Part shown: positions 23,161 through 32,987 of the stretch, piece after piece
How the letters are laid out: the number at the start of each line of letters is the position of its first letter
How positions within the stretch are numbered: position 1 is the first letter of the stretch
NCBI GenBank assembly: GCA_033026295.1
Contig: CM065178.1
Location: forward strand, 23,265,781-23,329,780
Length of the DNA: 64,000 bases
Reading direction: 5' to 3'
Source of the DNA: Channa striata
Lineage: Eukaryota > Chordata > Actinopteri > Anabantiformes > Channidae
The notes under the pieces: generated by a model
What the model was told of the DNA's origin: nothing
Seen by the model: only the letters and a program-made list of their open reading frames with translations
Databases searched by the model: none
Translations under genes and position numbers: made by a program

Positions 23161-26100
23161 TGGTCATCACTTAGGTCAGCGAGGTTTAAGGGGAAGCTAA
23201 GGGATATTTAAGACCTCTTATTATAATTTAATGCAAACTACTTTTAGTTGACACATCTGGTCCAGATCAAACCTCAGTAACACGTCGACGTGCCAACTCC
23301 AGACCAGACTCAACACCTTAAAGTCTGAGATCTGAGCTGGTCAGGTTGAAGAAAAATACAATAAAATCACCTTTTTCTTTTACGTCTCACAAATGTCAAG
23401 CTACATTTTAAAGCTGCACATTCTCCCTCCTAACCTCGTCCAGTTAAGTTGGAAGTCCAGTGGTTTTTGATCTGAACCACGTCCTGAGGTGGTTTGCATG
23501 AGCGTCTCTGTTGGGCTTCAAAGCCGTTCCAAGCCTCATCTTCTGTCACACAGAACAGAATAGAACTTTATTAACGCTTCAGTAGCATCTAATGTTGCAG
23601 ATGGAAGATGAGTGGAGCTCGCACAGGAAACGTGCGGTCTCAGAAGGCCAGGAGCACACGCTTAACATCGATAAGCAGCTGACAAACCTGATGAAGTGAT
23701 ATTATCAGCATGTGGTTCTGCATATGTCTTTGAGATGTCATCAGAGCGATGGACGTTTTCCTCATACTGTGACGTTTGTCTGCAGATTTTACCTGTGGCC
23801 CACACGAAAGTGCACGACGATGAGGTAACGTTCCTTTGTTTTCCTCAGGAGTTTGGAGACTTTGGGTTTTAGTTGAACTAACGTACAGACGATGTTCTGT
23901 GCTAAATCTTTGCTGCAGGAGTTGAGGGAGAGTGTTCAGCTGCTGCTGACGACAAAAATCGCAGTTTATCTCATGACCTTCCTCATTGTTACCGTTGCCT
24001 GGGCTGCTCATATCAGGTAAGTCAGTTATTATTAGTAGTTATTATTCTTACTGTTATTAGCAGCGTGTGATTGGACGTGTAGTTACGACTGCGGCGTGTT
24101 CTGCTGCGTAGGTTGTTTCAGGTGATCGTGCGGATTGACGACTGCCTCGCCCTGCTCAACCTTGTAAGTTCACGGGTTTGAACCAAAACTCCTGATTGTG
24201 TTCGAGTGTGTGTCATGGCACAGTTACAGTAATTATTAATATCCCACAGGGCTACCCAGGTTTCTGTACAATTCAAAGCTTGAGCTAATAATAACCATAA
24301 TTCTAGCCTGGGTAATATTTCATAATATATAATTAATGAATATAAAGGAATATAATAATGTTTAATATTATGTACAGTAGGCGGGAAAAGTGAGACTCGC
24401 TTCAGCGTTTTTACTTGTGAATGAAACTTGTGGTGTTTCCTGCTTCCTAGTGTCACACTTCTGTTTCAGGCCTGCATGATGCTCATAACCTTCCTGCCGT
24501 ACACGGTGAGTAGTCGACCTGTTTCAACCAGCAGAAGTTCCTGCTTTGTTTTTGGCCTCGGGTTGGCTTGTGTCAGCTGCTCGTATGACCGGAGTTTTAC
24601 CGGCTGCAGCTGCTCCTCCCGTTCACTGGACACAGAAGTCGTCGTAAAGCCTTTTAGATGAAATCGATGGGAGCCAACGTCTACAGTCCCTGTTCAGTGA
24701 AAATCCAAAACGAGTCGCAGTTTTCAGGCAATTGAGTCTGTCGAGTAAAACTTTGTGTTTCTCTGTTGAGTTGCGAAAACAAATTTGTTCTAAAACTGAG
24801 CAGCTCTGAAAGATTTTCACCTAATTTGATAAGTTTGGGAGGATGAAGCCTTTTGAAGAATGTTTTTGCACACATGGAGTTGTGGATTTTGGCTTCCATC
24901 ACTGACAGGAAGTGTCTTGTGGAACAGTCGCAGCTCGTACGGGCATCTGACACGACCCGCAGAAACATCAGCTCCCACTTTTCTCCACGTACGTCTGTGG
25001 TCGTTGAAGCCGATAAAAACCGCTCCGCTTGACAGCATTTCCTGTGTCCTGACATCCGTCGAGCTCCGTCATGAACAGTTTGTCTTCTGTCCCCAGTTCT
25101 CTCTGATGGCGACCTTCCCCAACAACATCCTCGGGATTTTGCTCTTTTGTGGGTGTGTGATGGTGATCGGTGTGATTCAGGTGAGCTGCTGCTTTACTCT
25201 TCGGCTTCATCACCTTTAAATGAGTCTGTGCTTCTTTCCAAACATCAAATAATTTAAACTTCAGATTAAAGCCTCAGTAACGAGAATCTTTTCATTACAA
25301 TCTTGTGTCTCGTTTCTGTAGTCGCTGATTGTGTTGTACGCCTTCAGCCGTCCCTTCCTGCTCAACGAACAGATCCAGATCTCGGAGCACCAGACTTTCT
25401 ATAGACACCACATCCTCAAAGTCATCATGCGTGTGCCCATCATGTGCTTCTTCGCCAGCATCGCCTCTTTGATCGCGTTTCAGCTTGTAGGTGGAGAGTT
25501 TTTTATGATTGTCACTTCCGGACATTGAATCTTTGCAGTTCCCTAACATTTAAACTGTCTTTGTTAGTCTTACGTCCTGTTGGCCATCGTCATCTTCCTG
25601 CCCTACATCTCCCAGTGTTTGAAGTGGTGTCGCAACAAAGCGATTGGTAAGCCTTAGGTTTGAGCCGACAGGAAGTAGAACCGTAAACGTGCTTATTTGA
25701 GGATAAATGTCTTTGAAGGGTTGATTTGGTTCAGAAAGCATCATCAACTCTTTTTGAACTTGTTCATTTCAGGTCAGGTGGAGGAGACTCCAGACTCCAT
25801 GTTGTTTTACACCTACCTGCCCAACGAGCCCCTCAGTAAGGACCGGGTGGAGGCTTTCAGTGATGGAGTTTACGCCATCGTAGCGACTCTTCTGATCCTG
25901 GACATATGGTTGGTTTCACTTTATTTTCTGGAAGGTGTAGTTACAGGTATTTTCAGGAAGTCGTGTAGAGAAAAGAGGTTAGAGGGTAAAAAAGCTGCGA
26001 GCCTTCATTTTCATTATCCTCTTCAATGTGATGACGTTGGGAGTGACTTTAGCATCAACTGGTGGAGCCGGTGGTTCAATCCCGGAAAAGTTGTTTGGAA

Positions 26101-26886
26101 AGTGAGATCCAGCATTGGACATTGGACTCGCTTCAGATCACCTGATCAGTTTGTGCTTTAGTAGGTACAGTGTGGTCAGGAGTTTGAAAGAGCTTTTCCT
26201 CTGTGGCTCCTTTCAGTGAGGACAACGTTCCAGACCCGACGGTTGTAGAGAAGGAGTTTGGCGGAAACCTGGTGTTTGCTCTGCAGGTCTACGGTCCCGA
26301 GTACCTGGCTTATTTCGGCTCCTTCGCCACCGTCGGCCTTCTCTGGTTCGTCCACCACTCGCTCTTCCTGCACGTCACCAAGGCAACGCGACTCATGGGG
26401 CTGCTGAACACCTTTTCTCTGGCGTTTGTTGGTGGGTTGCCTTTAGCCTACCAGCTAACTCACGAATTCCCCCGTAACTCTCAGAACGAACTGGAAGCCA
26501 TTCAGATTAGCTGTGTGATTATTTTCTTCGCAGGCATATTTCAGTTGGCCATTTGGGTGGTCGCTCTTTACAGCGAACAGGAAACTCTTCACCCTTACGT
26601 GCGCTACGGCGGACGTGAGCACGTGTTCATGCTGGCTAAGCTTGCTTTATACCCCTGCGTGGCTTTAGTGACCTTTTTCCTGACTTGTATTTTGAGTAAA
26701 TTTAGCACGTCCATTTTCCATCTGATGGAAATCACGGTGCCTGTAGCTTTCCTTGTCTTGAGGCTGTTGGTGCGCGTGGGTCTAGCACTGTTACGGCTCA
26801 TCTTCTGCCCCGACAGGCCCGACCTGAGGACTGTTGTGGAAGAGGACGACGAAACGAGAGTTCCATTCAACACTTTAGTCACCTAG
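22969..26886 (+). CDS. tmem175: Transmembrane protein 175, endolysosomal K+/H+ channel (10 coding exons)
   Basis: Exons: 22969-23145, 23786-23824, 23919-24016, 24112-24163, 24470-24505, 25097-25180, 25322-25486, 25568-25646, 25773-25908, 26217-26886. Phases agree and all introns are GT...AG. The product is 511 residues (human about 504). Family knowledge: TMEM175 is a dimeric lysosomal leak channel with two six-helix repeats, each opening with an R/K-x3-FSD motif. Repeat I has RLLAYSDALLSIIATVM (Tyr47 replacing Phe). Repeat II has RVEAFSDGVYAIVATLL (about 269-285). The pore isoleucines (human I46 and I271) correspond to I54 and I279 and are kept. Other near-identical blocks: KIAVYLMTFLIVTVAWAA, YFGSFATVGLLWFVHHSLFL and FVGGLPLAYQ. 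The large last exon encodes most of repeat II. The acidic N-terminus differs from mammals. It converges on cds1. Confidence 0.96.
26040..26095 (+). repeat. Possible tRNA-derived SINE remnant in the last tmem175 intron
   Basis: The phrase ggtggttcaatcccgg matches a tRNA-type B box, and agcatcaactggtggagc precedes it. No complete tRNA cloverleaf can be drawn. I interpret it as a fragment of the same SINE family seen near 46400. Confidence 0.3.
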
Positions 26887-27175
26887 CTGTCTCGAAGGAG
26901 CAGAAAACCCAGATAAGTGACTGTAGCTGTGAGACATTGCCATGATGCTTAGTCTCTGCTTTTTGATTGAACCTTATCAAGAGCCAGTTTAAGTGAGCAA
27001 CAAGCTGAGAAGTGGATTCTTCTGTTTTTAGCATTTAAACTGGTTTGAATCTTGAGAGGAATCTGCAAAACCTCACACAGTGAAGGTAAATCAGGGATGA
27101 CCTGCAGAGGCTGAGAAACCGCCTGGTGGCAGACGTGGTTTTGATCATCTTTATAACCCGAACCCACGAAACGCC

Positions 27176-27181
27176 AATAAA
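27176..27181 (+). terminator. tmem175: Candidate proximal poly(A) signal of tmem175
   Basis: AATAAA lies about 290 bases after the tmem175 stop codon. A second AATAAA at 28493-28498 would give a 1.6 kb 3' UTR that includes the duplicated segment. The sequence alone does not decide between them. Confidence 0.45.
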
Positions 27182-27374
27182 TAATATAATGCTAGTTTGC
27201 TTTGTGAGTAATCAACAGTGGTTTCAAGTAACCCCAACAGGTAACTCTCTATGATTTTAGCTGCTAAAGTAGCAAAAGTCAACAGTTAGTGTTGACTTTC
27301 ATGTTCGCTGCTCATGGCTGATAATTTAACTCTGGGAAAAGTAGATTCAGCAGAATAGAGAAAAAGATGAACCG

Positions 27375-27774
27375 TCCAACTACTATCTGTTTAATTTAGA
27401 AATGCTGGATTTCTAATATAGACAGTAAATGTGGAATTGGTAGAAAAAAGTCTGGAGCGTTTAAACCTCTTACAGAATGGGCACAGCCATAAAATGTCCA
27501 ATTGCACTAATTTTAAGCGCTTCGATTCAGATGTGTGTAATATTATAATCATAATATGGTAGTAACATAATATGGTAACATAGTAGTTTTATGATCCAAC
27601 TACTATCTGTTTAATTTAGAAATGCTGGATTTCTAATATAGACAGTAAATGTGGAATTGGTAGAAAATAAGTTGTTTAAAGCGTTTAAGCCTCTTACAGA
27701 ACGGGCACAGCCATAAAATGTCCAATTGCACTAATTTTAAGCGCTTCGATTCAGATGTGTGTAATATTATAATC
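27375..27774. repeat. Local direct duplication, ~176 bp unit
   Basis: Copy 1 (27375-27550) and copy 2 (27595-27774) are nearly identical. Both begin tccaactactatctgttt and end gtgtgtaatattataatc, with a 44-base AT-rich spacer. The main difference is a small indel near 27450 and 27670. The duplication lies downstream of the tmem175 stop codon, between its two candidate poly(A) signals. Confidence 0.95.
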
Positions 27775-28570
27775 TCCCATGATGCCATATTGTCGCCACA
27801 GTTGTCTGTTAACAGAAAGATAAAACAGGACATTGCCACCTAGCAAAGGGCTCGCTGTTGATTTCAGGACTAAAAATCTGATTTAAAGTTTTATCGAACC
27901 ACCTTGATCCAAAACAAATCTCCCGTTGGCTTGAATGAGAAATGGTCCATTGTACTTCTCTGCAGAAGTGGTCGCTGTTGCTTCTGTGATGCCACTGCCG
28001 TCCTGTGATGATTTTTGTTTCATACTGACTTAAAGGGGGGTTCAGGTCTGAGATGCACTTTAGTCCACCTTAAGCTAGAGGAAAAACCTTCAGCTGGCAC
28101 TGAATGTAGGCAAGTCAAAAGCTTGTTTAATTGTTGGAAATCAGTCGTTTTATAATTTTGCGCTTTAGTTTTAGTGTTTTGGTTGTTCCGTTTTTATCGA
28201 GCAGCACTTGTTTTCCCGTCACTCTGGCTGTTGGCGTCAAACATCCTGGTTTTCTTGGACTCGTAATTACCAATCAGGAGTCTTCATTTTGCAATGACCT
28301 CGTCTTTACGGTCCCTCCCCCAGCATGTTGGGGTCGAGTGCAGTGACTCTCCACACATTCCCTCTGAATGCTTGCTGTCTGTTTGCACCTGTAGCCGTTA
28401 CAACCAAACACTGCTTTTATTGTTTCACGCTGTGCTAAATATATATTTTCAAATGTCAAATCACAAATTCTGGACACTGGCTTTGTATTGTGAATAAATC
28501 TGAAAATGTTCTTTTAATGGGAATGTGATCTCGTCTTGAAGAAAACCACACGTAAGACATTTTAAAGAAA

Positions 28571-28580
28571 ACAAAACTTT
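28571..28580 (-). terminator. cds1: Candidate distal poly(A) signal of cds1
   Basis: The plus-strand sequence aactttattc gives AATAAA on the minus strand. It lies about 75 bases beyond the distal tmem175 poly(A) signal at 28493. If both are used, the two transcripts meet almost end to end. Inference only. Confidence 0.35.
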
Positions 28581-29407
28581 ATTCACTTCCTTACAGTAAA
28601 CTGCTTCAGAATATCCCAACAATATATTAATATATGGTTTATACATCACTTTATATTGCCCTTATATTAACAAGTGTAATCTTATCATGTCCACTCCGCA
28701 GTCTATAGAATTCCATTAGAAACATTTCTGCTCCAAGCAAATCAAACAAAATATACACAAAATAATAACTTAAAAAGACAAGCAACCAAACATCTGCAGT
28801 GCATCATTACTTGGTGTTACTAAATCTACCCTTTTCCTAAGAGTAGCACAAGTTTTGTTTTCAAAATACAAATATAATTTAGTCCACAACAATGCAGCTG
28901 TAACTTCATGGAGTCTTGAGCATGCCAAAAGAATAACGCACACTGTAATAAACCTCATTAACTTAAATTTCTTTATTATAAAGTAAAACAAAAGCTAATT
29001 TTGTTCAACTAAATTCAATAACAAATGTTAAATAATAAACCTGTGATGCTTTAAGTGTCAAATTGAACAACACAGTGATAACTTCTCTCTAATTAAAGCA
29101 GGATAAACGACTAATGCTAATTATAGTTTATAAATATCACTTGTCTGATTGTTTATGATCTTCTCTAACAAATCTGTCTGGGCCATTTGCATTATTGTAA
29201 AAAAAGTCTAATCCAAAGTTTGATTTTAAGTTTTTATTTAATTTTTTTTCTTCTATCTACAGCAACAACTATTTGCTTTGTCAGCTACTTTAAGCCGTGA
29301 AAACTGGGAGCAACATTTGTACGGTTCGACCTTATGAAATATTTGACATGCACAAATTTTAGATCTTGTTTTCAGATCCTGTGGCTGATCATGTGCACTG
29401 GAATTCA

Positions 29408-29462
29408 CAACAATACTACTACTACTCTTTCGGCTTTTCCCATCAGGGGTCGCCACAATATA
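29408..29462 (+). repeat. Teleost dispersed repeat (ttcggcttttcccatcaggg type)
   Basis: Repeated actact is followed by ctttcggcttttcccatcag and gggtcgccac. I recognise this order as a frequent teleost interspersed element (usual form: tttcggctgctccc, then ggggtcgccacag). Only about 55 bases are clear. Confidence 0.55.
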
Positions 29463-30207
29463 GTCGAGGAAAGTGAAATGCAGTACGGGAAAATCTTTTG
29501 GAACAGTGCGGATGGCGGGTGATGAGTGACACCAATGAAGAGCGCAGCAAAAACTTTAAGGGCGAAAACCGTGAGTTTGAAGATTTATTCAAAATAAATT
29601 CCCATCTTTCTGATTTCAGCTTTACACGTGAGTTTAAAATTTTTGTGTTCGGTATAGACTCTCAAATAAAAACAAAACAACAACTGTGATAAATTAACCG
29701 TTAAACAGTAAAGTTTAATTGATTTAAAAAAAAACAAACATCAAAAATAAGTTGCATATTTGAAAAGCCCAGCAGATAACTACAGTGTTTTAAAGTTTTA
29801 GTTTGTCTAAAATGGTAAAACATACAATTTAAAATCACCTTTTCTTGATATATCAATTGTCTGATTTATTTTTTTATTCTTGTGGCACAATCCGGACTCC
29901 ATACGAAACAGCTTTAAATCATTTTCCCATGTATTTTTGGTCATACGACTTTAGTGCCAACACTGTTGCCTCATTTAGTTTAGGATGTAAGGCTGAATAC
30001 AGGAAAGCATGTCAAGCCGTCGTGTGGTTTGCCACATAAGCGGTTTAGATTTATACAGTACAACACAGCTGGTCCCAGAAACTCCAGCACCCGTCTTCAT
30101 TTCAGATGAGTAAACCCAACTAACATGCACTGCTACGAGGAAGCCAACGAACGCGAGGGAGACGTTGCCAATGACATCGTCTTCCTCCGACACAGTGAAC
30201 AAAGTGA

Positions 30208-30526
30208 AACACATTGCACGGGCCACAGCCAGCAGCCCAGCTCCAAACTGAGAGGAGCGTTGGGACCTGGGCCTTGGAGCTTTTGCAACACCGGAAGGAA
30301 CCTGTGGTGATGGGGCAGCGCTTTGGTAAACGTTACTCTCTGGATTCAGTCAGACAGTCCCAGCAGTTCGTGAAACGCACAGTGACGTATCACTCTGGGG
30401 AGCGTGTGATTTCTCAGACACGCTACAGGCTGCCCACAGAATTTAACTGTCCGACTGATCGTCTAGAGAAGTGAAATAAAAGTTGCATAGGATGAAAATA
30501 TTGCTAAAAAAAAAAAAAAAAAAAAA
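30208..30526 (+). pseudogene. Retrocopy-like element with poly(A) tail, source unknown
   Basis: An open frame covers 30208-30474. Its stop codon overlaps an AATAAA at 30475-30480, and an uninterrupted run of about 21 A residues begins at 30506, 26 bases later. A genomic poly(A) tract placed this way after AATAAA is the mark of a reverse-transcribed mRNA or retroposon. The translated frame includes MGQRFGKRYSLDSVRQSQQF and ends TEFNCPTDRLEK. I do not recognise the protein. No ATG opens the frame: it starts after a TGA at 30205, so the 5' part is absent or frameshifted. It lies inside the probable cds1 3' UTR, on the opposite strand. Confidence 0.4.
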
Positions 30527-32851
30527 CAACTGCCACCCAGGGCATGAGGGTATTTTCTGTAAATACAGACGTGCTGAAAATCCCGTTAAAATGAACAACA
30601 ATCATTGGAACACTTTCCAATCTACATTCAAAATGTGAGCAGTCAAAGGATTTCAATGCAGAACAACTAGGGCTGGGTGTCGCTGATTGAATGAAATTCA
30701 TTTTTATGAACTCTGGTTCTCCTTATTGGTTCCGGTTCTACTTCAATTCCCAAACGTAAACATTGTCTAATGTTTAGATAACCAGAGTATCTATTTTTTT
30801 GGTGAGCTTTGCAGCTGCTTGGCCTCACACGTGCGGTGCCTCGTATATTACGAACAGGCTTTTTTGTTGGTGCGGGACGTCGTCACAGCTGAGGACGTCC
30901 TCTGATACGTAGCCTTTGTTTGGAACCCATGAGCTGAACCAGAGTACGGTTTTGTGTTGGCTGCTCGGAACTCTGCAGTTTGGTTCTAATTTGGAAAAGA
31001 GTTTCGATTCCCGACCTAAGAAGAACGACTCACAATGGCAAGAAGTTTAAAAACCGTTAGAAGCAACAGAGCGGAAGATGTGGGAACTGTCAGAGCGAAA
31101 CCCCTCCACGCCGCTACAGTGCAACTAAAATCATTGGTTAAATCAAAACAGGAAGCACAGTCTTTTTTTTTCATACAGAAGTAGTAAAATATTTAGGAAA
31201 ATCAGTTAGTTTTTCAGTGTTTAGTTTGAACAAGGATTGTCACAACTCTGAGGCGTTTCCTCCATTTTCCAAAAACCCGGACACACTCTTGATAACTTGA
31301 GTTAAAGCAAAACGCCTTCGCCTGACTTTTGGCCCCTCCCCGTCTGAGTTGCAGGGGTCATCTTACTGCTACTGCCGACATCAGTTTTCCACATATTGTA
31401 ACATTTACAATCGTTGTGTTTAATGTCAGACGATAATTTTAAGGTTATTATGCTGCTTCATCAGGGCCCAAAAAAATGTAAAAGAATTCACATTGTCCAG
31501 CAGCTACTATGATACTTTTGGTACCACAGAAAACCAGTAGCGTTGCATTTCTAGAATGAAACTATCGACTTGGTACAAAAGTATGGGGACATCCCCGGTG
31601 TGAACTGATTAGCTCAGCATAAAGGCCGGAAGCGTGTGGAAACTATTAGCCTAGTTCACTGCGCCGCTCGGCCTCTAAAAGGCCACAAGTTCACGCCTCA
31701 TTCATTCAAGCTGTTTAAAACGTTTGGTTTTAGGCCTTTAGCAATTTATCTTATTATCGATATCTATTTGTAGATATAGATACAATAGACACAGATTCGG
31801 TGGAGCAGCATACGTCTAGTTTTAGGAGAGACTCTCCACCTGCTTCCAGTCTTTCTGCTGAGCTAAGGCTGTAGCTCCATCCACAACTCGCACAGATCAG
31901 AGTTGTACCAATCCTCCCTGTCTGCAAAGAAATTAAATAAATAAAAATAAAGTCAAACTCCTCTTTTTACAATCTCTAGTACAGGGTCACCCACAACACC
32001 CTCTAAATTAGCAACAACCTCATATCAAATCTACATCTCTGCCTTATAAAAAATCTAATTTGTTCATGCTGAAAGCTACAACTCTTTTTTTGCATAATTT
32101 CTGAAGTTTAAGTGTTTTTCTTCCCCCCAGCATGTCACATAACTAGGTATATATATTAAGTGTTTGCTCAGCTAAATAGTCACTATATTTACGTACAATA
32201 CACTAACTTAAGTGTTGAGTTGTGTGCACAACTGAGGCTTTAGTCTCCGCGGCTCCATGCCTGCAGTCAAACCGAACTGACTCACACTCTGCAAGTTATT
32301 TCAGTTAAGACAGAAGCCGAGAAGCTACATGCTGAATGTTTAGTTATGCTGTGAGGTTAAGATCATTAAACTGAATATTATCTATAAAAAAAACAAACCG
32401 TATGTCCGACAGCCCTGCTCAACTTCGCTTCACCCACGCCCGACCTCTGAAGGACACGTCTCAGCCGTCCGCTTGCGGTCACTCGGGTCCACATGCCCAG
32501 CGCTCTGGGCTCGGGTTGATGCTGGTAAAAGCCTAAATCCACCGGTTCAGTTAAAGTCAGTGCAATATTTGCCACCTGCAGAGCAAGTTGTGCTTCACAG
32601 TCCAGTTTGTTGTGTAGGACGTCTACGTATGTAGGATGTGTGTTGTAGCTGACGTGCTGTCCAGGCCGAACACCACAAAGCCATCTACGAGTTTTTCTGC
32701 TGTTGGTATGTTGTTTTTTTCTTACACTACAAGGTTAGTCCATGTTCGCTGGGGGGGTCACCCCAGATTCACAGTTGTGATTTTGAGCTGAGTGGAAATA
32801 CGATGGAGAGCTGACAGGATAACGATGGACGATCTGAAGATGGCCTGGGGT

Positions 32852-32861
32852 CGCACGCACG

Positions 32862-32901
<40 letters not shown>
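32852..32901. repeat. (CGCA)n(CA)n microsatellite
   Basis: Three cgca units are followed by about 17 CA units. It lies just beyond the cds1 stop codon, so the array would be transcribed as (TG)n in the cds1 3' UTR. Confidence 0.9.
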
Positions 32902-32987
32902 ATACAGCCATACGTATGAGAGAGCGTGTGTCTACATGCTTACACACTCTCCAGTCCGATTGCCTGCTGATGCTGAGGGCGTTTCCG

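Larger units (their letters stand above)
26887..32987. other. Convergent 3' region between tmem175 and cds1
   Basis: These 6.1 kb lie between the tmem175 stop (plus) and the cds1 stop (minus), so both 3' UTRs must be here. Plus-strand AATAAA occurs at 27176 and 28493. On the minus strand AATAAA (read as tttatt) occurs near 29865-29880, 29583, 28974 and 28571. A cds1 3' UTR of roughly 3 to 4.4 kb is therefore possible. No further gene with splice sites or known domains could be supported. A retrocopy-like poly(A) element at 30208-30526 and a dispersed repeat at 29410 are listed separately. Confidence 0.55.

Noticed and set aside
26055..26090. Possible tRNA gene (ggttcaatcccgg B box)
   Set aside because: No acceptor, D or anticodon stem can be formed with the upstream sequence, and no A box lies at the right distance. 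Treated as a SINE remnant.
30208..30474. Calling a new RFamide neuropeptide precursor
   Set aside because: Only one QRFGKR string is present, with no ATG, signal peptide or second peptide. Kept only as a low-confidence retrocopy observation.
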